20,822 nucleotides of DNA, taken from a virus. The position numbers and the translations under genes are program-made. How positions within the stretch are numbered: position 1 is the stretch's first letter; every line of letters starts with the position of its first letter. Positions 1-7,233 of the stretch are shown here, one piece after another. The stretch spans positions 1-20,822 of IMG/VR virus record IMGVR_UViG_3300025276_000264; one strand, given 5' to 3'. The notes below the pieces were generated by a model, which was given only the letters and a program-made list of their open reading frames with translations, had not been told where the DNA came from and did not search any database.

Positions 1-34
1 CTGTTTTATATACGGTATCTACGCTTATTGCCAT
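1..34 (-). CDS. Start of a phage protein running off the left edge (partial)
   Basis: An ATG at 32-34 opens a frame that reads MAISVDTVYKT before the window ends. It lies just past a strong minus-strand terminator, so it begins a new transcription or translation unit in the same direction. From memory, similar N-termini begin proteins in the head-to-tail part of related marine phages, and a tail or connector protein would fit this position. Eleven residues cannot prove that. The leader is A/T-rich with no Shine-Dalgarno sequence, as elsewhere in the window. Confidence 0.5.
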   Translation of the reverse strand, partial: MAISVDTVYKT

Positions 35-40
35 TTTTAA

Positions 41-76
41 TATTTTAAAAAAAAAGGTGGTGATTAAACCACCTTT
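41..76 (-). terminator. Intrinsic terminator after the 261-aa gene
   Basis: The arms at 53-61 and 68-76 are perfectly complementary over 9 bp (AAAGGTGGT / ACCACCTTT) with a 6-nt loop. Read on the minus strand, the hairpin is followed at once by a long T run (about 47-52 on the plus strand is all A). This is a textbook Rho-independent terminator for leftward transcription. It sits 15 bases past the stop codon of the gene at 91-876. Confidence 0.85.
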
Positions 77-90
77 ATTATAATCACTTG

Positions 91-876
91 TTATTTAAGT
101 TTTTTCTCTATAGAATTAAAAACCTCAAGTCCTTCGTCAGTTTTAAACCAAGAGGCTAAAGCTGAATATGGGTGTTCATCAAAAGGAACATTAAATAATT
201 TTCTATTATTACTGCTCCAAGAAAAAGTTCTATTATCTCCAGATAAAGTTAATATACCTTTCTCAACTGCAATAATACCTAGATTTCTTAATTGTACATT
301 TTGATCAGTTGCTAAATCAGCAAATAATTTTGGATTTCTTTTAGCAAATATTAAAGCATCTCTTTTGAGTTCTTTATTGCTTATATTACTAACATTACTG
401 CCCATTTCAACTCTCATTATAGCTTCTAAATGATCTATTTCTAAGTTTTGAGCTAAATTTAAAGCTTCAATTTCCATTTCTATATCCTCAACTTCATCAG
501 AAGCTATTTGTCTAGGATCATGCTCAAAGAACATTTTACCAGCCTGGGGATGTAAACTTAAAAATTTTTGTAATGTAGTGTTTTGTTTAGATACTTCTAA
601 AAATCCTTTTTGAAAAATAACGTGTTTTAACGTTACAGGACCTTCCTGCTCGTCTACAAACACAGATTTTTGATTAGTAGCGTATCTTAACTCCCTATTA
701 TAACCTTCATTTTCGTCAAACCAAAGTAGAGGGTATTTAGATGTATGTCTAACTGGTATAGAATATGTCAAAGGTTCAAAATTTCCTTTAAGTACATATC
801 TTCTATCTTTTATTTGCCAATTTGCAAATACGTCTTTTTTTTCATTTTTAGCTTTCGCTTTTGTTTTTGTTTCCAT
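91..876 (-). CDS. Conserved phage protein of unknown function, after the capsid genes
   Basis: This 261-aa protein starts Lys-rich (METKTKAKAKNEKK). A mixed alpha/beta region follows with the motif LLWFDENEGYNRELRYATNQ near residues 50-70. The second half is mainly helical, with acidic and Leu-rich stretches around 125-150. It ends with a segment containing PFDEHPYSALASWFKTDEG. I see no catalytic motif, signal peptide or membrane span. It has its own A/T leader and lies between two intrinsic terminators, so it is probably also expressed as a single cistron. I recall similar proteins at this place in uncultured marine phage genomes, between the capsid genes and the tail or connector genes, but know of no assigned function. 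A role in the virion or in head completion is a guess from position. Confidence 0.85.
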   Translation of the reverse strand: METKTKAKAKNEKKDVFANWQIKDRRYVLKGNFEPLTYSIPVRHTSKYPLLWFDENEGYNRELRYATNQKSVFVDEQEGPVTLKHVIFQKGFLEVSKQNTTLQKFLSLHPQAGKMFFEHDPRQIASDEVEDIEMEIEALNLAQNLEIDHLEAIMRVEMGSNVSNISNKELKRDALIFAKRNPKLFADLATDQNVQLRNLGIIAVEKGILTLSGDNRTFSWSSNNRKLFNVPFDEHPYSALASWFKTDEGLEVFNSIEKKLK

Positions 877-896
877 AATATAATATAATATAATAA

Positions 897-926
897 TTAA
901 AAAAGATCCTGCTTTCGCAGGACCTT
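897..926 (-). terminator. Intrinsic terminator with GAAA tetraloop after the decoration genes
   Basis: The plus-strand arms 903-912 and 917-926 pair over 10 bp with a single mismatch that becomes a G-U wobble in the minus-strand RNA. The loop reads GAAA on that strand, a GNRA tetraloop closed by C-G. A run of about six T follows the stem on the minus strand. It lies 15-38 bases past the stop of the gene at 941-1642 and just before the leader of the 261-aa gene. Confidence 0.85.
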
Positions 927-940
927 GTTATTTCTTGTTT

Positions 941-1642
941 TTAAACAGAAGGATTCTTACCATAACTAATGGATAGAACTTCATACCCAGCAAACCAAAC
1001 AACTTCTGGTTGTGAGTTCACGGCAGATTCAGCTTTTGCAATAGAGGCTGATAATGTAGCAATACAATCAATCATGTCGTTAGCAGCCGTAGGTGCATCG
1101 TCAAATTGGATTGTATATCCAGCTATTTCAGATACAGCATTAGTAGCGTCGCCAGTAGTATTTACTGTAGATACGAAAATTTGATCAGCAGTAAATGAGG
1201 CACCAGATGAATTGGTAATTCTTGAAACACTAGCAATGTCATCTGTAGGTATTAATTGAAATTTATCAGAAACAGAGTTTCCTTCAATTGAAACTAACAT
1301 AGCTGAAGTTATTGCAAACACTATAGCTTCAGAAAAACTAGTTACTCCAGCAGCAGCAGCTTTTGCAGTTAATGTAACAGTATCACCTACTTTGTATCCT
1401 TCACCTGTATTTGATGCGGTTATCGTAAGTGAAAATGTACCACCAGTAAGTACCACTCCAAATTCTGCCCCAGTTCCCGTTCCACTAGTTGTTGTAACTC
1501 CAGAAGCAACTGTAGTTCCAGCAACTCTAGTTCCACCACCTGTATATCCAGGAGTAGAGCCTTGAGTACCAACAACTATTGCAGATGAAAGAAAGCTTCT
1601 AGCTGGGTTACTTAATAATGGTATTTTTATATAATTACTCAT
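941..1642 (-). CDS. Small virion structural protein (decoration or head-fibre type)
   Basis: This 233-aa protein begins MSNYIKIPLL, close to the MSFIKLPL of its upstream neighbour. Residues from about 20 to 115 are rich in Gly, Thr, Ser and Ala and contain GEGYKVGDTVTLT, a beta-type motif common in phage fibre and decoration proteins. The C-terminal part (about 125-210) aligns by eye with the neighbour: FQLIPTDDIASV against ADFVVVKADGVYDV, and a late helix ending in SIAKA against LIAKA. The two therefore look like paralogues, this one carrying an inserted Gly/Thr-rich domain. Position directly after the capsid and the 137-aa gene suggests a capsid decoration or head-fibre role. No enzyme motif is visible. 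The assignment to the virion is inference from composition and context. Confidence 0.8.
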   Translation of the reverse strand: MSNYIKIPLLSNPARSFLSSAIVVGTQGSTPGYTGGGTRVAGTTVASGVTTTSGTGTGAEFGVVLTGGTFSLTITASNTGEGYKVGDTVTLTAKAAAAGVTSFSEAIVFAITSAMLVSIEGNSVSDKFQLIPTDDIASVSRITNSSGASFTADQIFVSTVNTTGDATNAVSEIAGYTIQFDDAPTAANDMIDCIATLSASIAKAESAVNSQPEVVWFAGYEVLSISYGKNPSV

Positions 1643-1656
1643 AATTTTATTTTTAT

Positions 1657-2070
1657 TTATTTAGATGAAGCAGCTTTTAAAACAGCTCCTTTACTACCAA
1701 CAGCACCAACAGCAGTTGCTACTTTAAAATCATTAGGAGTAGCTGATGATTTAGCTCCACTTAATTCAAATAAAGGTACACTTCCTGGTTCTTGGTTTGC
1801 TTTAGCTATTAGATCTCTAAGAGCTTGCACATCCGTAGGTTGAACTGGTTTTGAATCAGTTGCAGCCAAGTAAGTAATAGTCATTCTCAAATACTCATTC
1901 GCTGTAGAAGCAGAATTAGTATAGTATATGTGCATAATAGGTCCAGCAGTCGCTGAAGTTCCATTACTGTCAGCTGCTTCAACGTCATAAACGCCGTCAG
2001 CTTTAACCACTACAAAATCAGCACGATTCTGTACACTTGTGCCATTTAATGGCAATTTTATAAAACTCAT
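1657..2070 (-). CDS. Small virion structural protein next to the capsid gene
   Basis: This 137-aa protein begins MSFIKLPLNG and has a predicted beta-rich core. A helix near residues 95-108 (VQALRDLIAKANQEP) and an Ala/Lys-rich tail (VLKAASSK) follow. It has no Cys, no membrane span and no enzymatic motif. It is the first gene after the major capsid protein, with a weak terminator hairpin between them. The next gene is a longer paralogue with the same start. Small proteins here in related phages are often head-decoration or minor capsid proteins, and I infer that role. The start follows an A/T-only leader without a Shine-Dalgarno sequence. Confidence 0.8.
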   Translation of the reverse strand: MSFIKLPLNGTSVQNRADFVVVKADGVYDVEAADSNGTSATAGPIMHIYYTNSASTANEYLRMTITYLAATDSKPVQPTDVQALRDLIAKANQEPGSVPLFELSGAKSSATPNDFKVATAVGAVGSKGAVLKAASSK

Positions 2071-2089
2071 AATTTTTTATTTAAAAGAT

Positions 2090-2118
2090 TAATAAAGAGA
2101 GTGACAAAGGCCACTCTC
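2090..2118 (-). terminator. Probable terminator hairpin after the capsid gene
   Basis: The arms 2097-2103 (GAGAGTG) and 2112-2118 (CACTCTC) are perfectly complementary over 7 bp with an 8-nt loop. On the minus strand the stem is followed by TTTATTAATCTTTT, T-rich but not a clean T run. It lies 13 bases past the capsid stop codon. It may be an attenuating or leaky terminator that lets some transcription continue into the decoration genes and keeps capsid mRNA most abundant. Confidence 0.6.
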
Positions 2119-2130
2119 ATTATATAAAAA

Positions 2131-3627
2131 TTACGCAGCTTTGAACAATACAAAATTATTTGCAGCTTGCGTTACTAAACATCTTTCAGATAAAAAGTGC
2201 ACAGACATTGCATCTAATCCAGAAGTATAAGCTCCACCTACAGATCCAGTGATCCAAGACTTGTACCTTCTATCTTCAGTTTCAGAAGCTCTATATCTTA
2301 CATGTAAGAAAGGACGTCTAATGTTAACACCCATCATTTGGTCATACACAGTTGTAGTTCCAGCAGGTATCATTACACCATCAATAGCTTTAGATAAACC
2401 TCTAGTAGAAGCATCATTTAAGTATTTCCAGTCAGTCTTGTAGAAGTCATAAGAACCTCTTCTAAAACCTGAAAATCCAAAATTCAACGCCATTTCAGAC
2501 TCATTGTCAAAAAGACCATAAGAAGCAGAAGCAGTTGAACCGAATCCACTACCAGCCATAGCGCCAATCATGTCATCAAAATCAAGAGCAGTTGATCTAT
2601 TTAAGAATAACATATTTTCTTCAATAGCACCTTGCTTATCTAATTGTTGTAGTATAGTATCAAAATCACCTAACGCACCAGATCCAGGAGCAGCAGCACC
2701 AGAAAAACCAGAGTATACATTACCTCTTGCTTCGATAGCAGCAAATAAACCTTCAGATCCATTAACTTGAATACCAGTTGATGCAACTGTTCCATCGTAC
2801 TTGAAATCATAAGCAGCTTTCTCAGATTCAACCATCATCATCTCTAGGTAGTCATCAAATCTTAATCTTGTTTCAGACTCAGATTTTAAATACCATAAGT
2901 ATCCAGATGTTCCATCTTCAGTAGCAACTTCAACCCAACCAATTTGTGCAGTATCAGAACCATTAATCTCAAAGTGATCTTTAAGAATAACAGGATTGTT
3001 ACTAAATTGAGTAAAGTTTGGCTGAATAGCACCTTTCATAGATTCAGTACCTTTTCCAAAATCAGAACCATAAACAAATAAGCTACATGGTCCAGCAGCT
3101 AACGTAGTGTTAACAGTATTACTATCATAAGGAATAGCATCTATATCAGCAGCGTTTCCAGTGTAAGCAGTACCAGCTGAATTTCCAGATATTGTAGATC
3201 CTATAACTAACATTTTTTGTGTGATAAGACCTGTGGCATTATCAGACACTAATATAGTTTGACCAGTTCTTATAGCTGGATTAGTAGCCTCAGTGTTAGC
3301 CATGTTAATAGTAATTCTACTAGAACCATTTTCACCACCACCTTGAGCGATACTTGTAACAGCATCGTAAGCTACGTGTAATCTATTTTGTTCAGACCAA
3401 ATTACTTGATCAGATGTCATAGGCATTTCAGCGCCTACCATTCTCAAGAAACCACCTAAAGTTCTGTTTCCGTATCTTTCTACCTCTTGCTCATAAAGCT
3501 CTGGTAGATATTGTTGTGCAAAATCGTTTTGTCCACCTGTAAAGTCTAAGTAATTAGTCTCTAAAGCTAACTTTTTTTGAGAAGGCACTATTGATGCAGG
3601 AAAACTCCCGCCTGTATTAAAACTCAT
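2131..3627 (-). CDS. Major capsid protein
   Basis: This 498-aa protein follows portal and scaffold genes, the standard place for an HK97-fold major capsid protein. The N-terminal part contains FAQQYLPELYEQEVERYGNR (about residues 36-55), typical of an N-arm and spine helix. Residues near 230-270 include IGWVEVATEDGTSGYLWYLK followed by SESETRLRFDDYLEMMMVE, resembling the capsid P-domain and long helix of related marine phages. The C-terminal half carries GVMIPAGTTTVYDQMMG and RRPFLHVRYR. There is no obvious N-terminal propeptide or protease gene next to it, so assembly probably relies on the separate scaffold gene upstream. Its leader is almost pure A, and a hairpin follows its stop, both fitting strong expression. 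The assignment rests mainly on position, length and motifs I recognise; I could not run a structure search. Confidence 0.88.
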   Translation of the reverse strand: MSFNTGGSFPASIVPSQKKLALETNYLDFTGGQNDFAQQYLPELYEQEVERYGNRTLGGFLRMVGAEMPMTSDQVIWSEQNRLHVAYDAVTSIAQGGGENGSSRITINMANTEATNPAIRTGQTILVSDNATGLITQKMLVIGSTISGNSAGTAYTGNAADIDAIPYDSNTVNTTLAAGPCSLFVYGSDFGKGTESMKGAIQPNFTQFSNNPVILKDHFEINGSDTAQIGWVEVATEDGTSGYLWYLKSESETRLRFDDYLEMMMVESEKAAYDFKYDGTVASTGIQVNGSEGLFAAIEARGNVYSGFSGAAAPGSGALGDFDTILQQLDKQGAIEENMLFLNRSTALDFDDMIGAMAGSGFGSTASASYGLFDNESEMALNFGFSGFRRGSYDFYKTDWKYLNDASTRGLSKAIDGVMIPAGTTTVYDQMMGVNIRRPFLHVRYRASETEDRRYKSWITGSVGGAYTSGLDAMSVHFLSERCLVTQAANNFVLFKAA

Positions 3628-3643
3628 TTTTTTTAGTTTTTAT
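3628..3643 (-). promoter_or_regulatory. A-rich leader of the capsid gene in place of a Shine-Dalgarno site
   Basis: Read on the minus strand, the 16 bases between the scaffold stop and the capsid ATG are nearly all A with a few T and one C. No AGGAGG-like sequence is present. The A-rich character extends back through the end of the scaffold gene. In Bacteroidota, A-rich upstream regions stand in for the Shine-Dalgarno sequence, so this is probably the ribosome entry signal of the most highly made protein here. Confidence 0.55.
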
Positions 3644-4774
3644 TTATTTTTTTATTTTTTTTTGTATTCTCAACTTAGAACTATCAAGTCCACCTGTAAT
3701 TGCTTTAACTTTAAGTCCATTTATAAAAATATCACCATTAGAACTAGGTCTAGGAGTGTTGTCTATATTTTTAGATTTAGATATCAAGTCTTTAGTACCA
3801 TCAGCAACACCCTGTTCATAAAAGTGTTTAGCTATAGTATCAGAATTACTAGCAGTATAAAGAGCTTTGTGATATGCCTGTACATCAGATATTTGTCCAT
3901 CTTTATCAAGAAACCTTCTCAAAAAATTATCTAGATTAGACTGATCTTGGCCAACTTTTTCGTTATTAACTCCATATCTAAAACTTTTCTCTCCTACGTC
4001 AAATTTAAAACCTTTAAATTCTTCATCATTAAATAAGTCACTAGTTCTTTTTTGGAATTTTTCCGAAACAGCTTTGTTCTTTTCTTGTTCTTCGTTGTAT
4101 CTATTGAAAAAGTCAGTAGCTTTTTTTTGTTCCTGAGTAACGCCCGGTCTCAACTTGATCTCGTCGTAATATTTACTCTTCGTTTCTTCTAAAAAACTTC
4201 TGGCTTTGGCAATTTCTTCTTTACGAGCAACTTGTTTTTTCTTAACTGTTCTCTCGTCATCAACCTCATCATCAAAATAAAAACTATCTTCTAATATAAA
4301 AGATATTTCATCTTGATTTAAATGTGGTTTAGTTTTTTTATAATACTCATTAAGTAACGCTTCTTCATTTATGTTTTTATAATCAGCATTAAGTCTCACG
4401 TAATCTTCTAAAGTACCACCTGTGTCTTTCATAAAACTTACTAGTTTTTCCACGTTATCAGGTAGATCTACTTTTGGTTCAATTTCTTTTACAGGATCTT
4501 TAATTTCTTCTTTAACCTTTTCCTCACTTTTGATTACTTCTTCCATTATAGGTTTTTCATCAATTTTTTCTTCAGATTTTGTTTCTATTTTTTTTTCTTC
4601 AGGTTTTTCATTTAAAACAATTTCTTCTTTTTTTACTTCTTCTTCTTTCTTTGGTTCTTCTTTTTTAGATAAATCTAATTTAACTACTTCATTAGTGTTT
4701 ATTGATTTTTTTAATTTTGCAACTTTCTTTTTAATTTTAAAATCACCTTCTTTTTTTACTTCTTCTTTGTTCAT
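3644..4774 (-). CDS. Probable capsid scaffold protein
   Basis: This 376-aa protein lies between portal and capsid, where tailed phages keep the scaffold gene. Residues 1 to about 105 are a low-complexity Lys/Glu tract (for example EEPKKEEEVKKEE), likely disordered. A middle region near 105-240 is charged and helical with coiled-coil character (RKEEIAKARSFLEETKSKYY). A C-terminal basic tail (LRIQKKIKK) could bind the inner capsid shell, as basic C-terminal helices do in known scaffolds. There is no serine-protease triad or other enzyme signature. It has no resemblance to the decoration proteins. The start follows an A/T leader only 17 bases after the portal stop. The scaffold role is inferred from composition and position. 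Confidence 0.75.
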   Translation of the reverse strand: MNKEEVKKEGDFKIKKKVAKLKKSINTNEVVKLDLSKKEEPKKEEEVKKEEIVLNEKPEEKKIETKSEEKIDEKPIMEEVIKSEEKVKEEIKDPVKEIEPKVDLPDNVEKLVSFMKDTGGTLEDYVRLNADYKNINEEALLNEYYKKTKPHLNQDEISFILEDSFYFDDEVDDERTVKKKQVARKEEIAKARSFLEETKSKYYDEIKLRPGVTQEQKKATDFFNRYNEEQEKNKAVSEKFQKRTSDLFNDEEFKGFKFDVGEKSFRYGVNNEKVGQDQSNLDNFLRRFLDKDGQISDVQAYHKALYTASNSDTIAKHFYEQGVADGTKDLISKSKNIDNTPRPSSNGDIFINGLKVKAITGGLDSSKLRIQKKIKK

Positions 4775-4791
4775 AATATATAATATAATAA

Positions 4792-7233
4792 TTAACTAGA
4801 ACCCATCATCGATTGTGCTAGTTCAATGGGGTTGTTTTCGTCGGCTTCAAAGTCAATTGGCATTTCTTGATTTTGTCTTTGTCCGATCATAGCTGACTGT
4901 TGAGTTCCAACTATTTTAGCTCTTTTGTCTTTTCTATCTTCAATTTCAGATTCTTTATTAGTCTCTCTATCTGAAATTACTTGTTCTTTTTGAATCATAG
5001 CTTGTGTTTTGACTTGCTCCAACTGCATGTCATAACCAAACTGAACTTCCATGATACCTCTTTTTATCTCAGCTTCTGCTTGAAGCTTTTGTATATCAAA
5101 TTCAGATTTACCTTTCTCAATTTGCATTTGAGTCTGCGCTAACGCTTCCTGTTTTTGAACTTCGGCCATAGCTGCTCTTTCTGAAGCTTCAGCATTTGCA
5201 TTAGCTTGTGCTTGTATATTAGCTTGTTGAGCTGCTTGGTCTTGTTTAGCTTTTTGTTTTCTTCTTAATTTTATTAACTGATTAGCTAGTTTTAAATTAT
5301 GAATTTGTCTAATATCTATAGCGTCTTCTAGAGTTATATTCTGTTGTTGTAAAGCAACTTGTATGTTTTGTTCTAATTGAGCTTTTTCTTCTTCATCAGG
5401 AACTAATTCTAAGAATATTCCAAAGTCGTATAAATGCAAACTAAATATATCCTCTAGTGTGCCTGTGTTATAAGAACTTATAGAGGATCTTAAAGCCTCA
5501 TTAGTTAATTCAAATTCTAAAGTATCTGCTATTCTACAAGCTATGTTTTCACATGTTCTAATAGTTAAATATAAACTAGCATTTAGTATATGTTTAGTAG
5601 CTGTGTTAGAATTGGCTGCAGCTAGTTTCTGTAAACCAACTAATGAGTCTTTATTAGGTTGACTGCCGTCTCTAGCTTCATTAAGACCTGTAACATCTCT
5701 TATTAACTGTAAATAATATTGATAAGTCTGTATAAGACTTTGTATTTTAGCTTGACCACTAGAACTAGACAGTTCTTGTATAGGAACTTTACCGTGATTT
5801 AAGTCACCATCTTGAGTCATAGATCTACCTACTATACTACCAGTTTGAAAATACATGTTTAATGCTTCTTGTGGATTATAAGTTGTTCCATTACCTAGAT
5901 CTACTTCTGCTAAACCATCTACGTCTACAAAAACACCGTCAGGAACTATTCTAGCTAAAACTTGTTGTAGTTTTAAATGAGTTAATTGAATCATGTCAGC
6001 AAAACCAGTGACTCTACTAACTAAAGACTCTATTCTGCCCTTGTACATTTTAGGAGCGCATATAGAGTAATTCATATTAACTTTTGTCAAATTAGAATTA
6101 GGTCTTGTCATGTTTTTAGACATTTCCCATTTTAACATTTCATCGTGACCTAATATCTTAGCACCACTATACAAAACTTCTATTGATCTAGAAACTCTAT
6201 CAAAATTATCTGTTTGTTCAGGATTAAAAGTATCAGGTTTTTCTAAAGCTTTTTCTAAACCGTTAGCCGTGTGTTTTATTTTAAAAACTTGCTCGCTGAA
6301 TGTTTTATATTCAAAGTAAAGTACATAAACCATGTTGCCATCATTTCTAGCGTCCATGTTGTACATCATATTACTATTGCCTGGGTATTTTGATATTCTA
6401 TTTAAATCTTCTTTTGTTAAATTAGGAAATTGTTTTTTAAGTTCAGCTAGTGTTATAGGTTTTACTTCACCAACATACCATATGTCTTGGAAGTTTGGAT
6501 CATCAGTATAAGAATAAACAAGTCTAGATGGATCTACATATTCTATAGTTATACCATTAGCTCTATTCCAAGAAGTTTTAACAGCACCAATACCTAATAT
6601 AGTTAAATCCTCATTAAATCTTCTTCTAGCTAATTCATACTTATTAAAATCTAAAACATTGTTTATAGCTTCTTCTTCTGCTATTTCTATAGACTGCTTG
6701 TAATCTAACTGCATATGTAGATTTAATTCCTCTTGGTTTTGAGGTAAATCTTCTGGATTTTCAGTAGCATATAAGTCTATGTTTAAAGCACTCTTTATAT
6801 TGCCTAAAAAAGAATCTGCTTGCATGTCTCTTAATATAGATTCTGCATATGAGGTTCTTTTCTTCAAAGAGGCTGGATCTTGTGCATAAGCTTTTATATC
6901 ATACAATCTGTCAGACATACCATTAACAACTATATCAACAAATTTTGGTATTATAGGTATAGGTTTCCAATCTAAATTAAGATATGATAAATCACCATTT
7001 ATAGATAACTCATCTTTGTATTTTTGAACAGGCTGTTCACCTCTTGCGTAAAGTCTTAATGTTCTAAAATTATTATAATTATAATTATATCTATTTGTTA
7101 CTCCACTTCTAGTTCCACTAAACCAATCAGTTTCTATTGCTCTACCGACTTTTCTGCCATAATCTAAACTTGCTTTAACTTCATCAGATACAACCTGATC
7201 AGGGAAAATACTAAAACTCTCTGTATTTATCAT
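4792..7233 (-). CDS. Portal protein
   Basis: This 813-aa protein follows the large terminase directly: the terminase stop TAA abuts this ATG. It carries features of the long portals of short-tailed phages. The N-terminal part has FRTLRLYARGEQPVQKYKD and LDWKPIPIIPKFVDIVVNGM (about residues 55-115). A central clip/stem region contains GITIEYVDPSRLVYSYTDD and LVSRVTGFADMIQLTHLKLQ. A loop with LNEARDGSQPNKDSLVGLQK follows. From about residue 645 to 775 it is a long Gln/Ala/Glu-rich coiled coil (QAAQQANIQAQANANAEASE), likely an extended barrel or tunnel inside the head. The end is acidic (MPIDFEADENN). It would form the dodecameric ring at one capsid vertex where the terminase docks. Confidence 0.88.
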   Translation of the reverse strand: MINTESFSIFPDQVVSDEVKASLDYGRKVGRAIETDWFSGTRSGVTNRYNYNYNNFRTLRLYARGEQPVQKYKDELSINGDLSYLNLDWKPIPIIPKFVDIVVNGMSDRLYDIKAYAQDPASLKKRTSYAESILRDMQADSFLGNIKSALNIDLYATENPEDLPQNQEELNLHMQLDYKQSIEIAEEEAINNVLDFNKYELARRRFNEDLTILGIGAVKTSWNRANGITIEYVDPSRLVYSYTDDPNFQDIWYVGEVKPITLAELKKQFPNLTKEDLNRISKYPGNSNMMYNMDARNDGNMVYVLYFEYKTFSEQVFKIKHTANGLEKALEKPDTFNPEQTDNFDRVSRSIEVLYSGAKILGHDEMLKWEMSKNMTRPNSNLTKVNMNYSICAPKMYKGRIESLVSRVTGFADMIQLTHLKLQQVLARIVPDGVFVDVDGLAEVDLGNGTTYNPQEALNMYFQTGSIVGRSMTQDGDLNHGKVPIQELSSSSGQAKIQSLIQTYQYYLQLIRDVTGLNEARDGSQPNKDSLVGLQKLAAANSNTATKHILNASLYLTIRTCENIACRIADTLEFELTNEALRSSISSYNTGTLEDIFSLHLYDFGIFLELVPDEEEKAQLEQNIQVALQQQNITLEDAIDIRQIHNLKLANQLIKLRRKQKAKQDQAAQQANIQAQANANAEASERAAMAEVQKQEALAQTQMQIEKGKSEFDIQKLQAEAEIKRGIMEVQFGYDMQLEQVKTQAMIQKEQVISDRETNKESEIEDRKDKRAKIVGTQQSAMIGQRQNQEMPIDFEADENNPIELAQSMMGSS

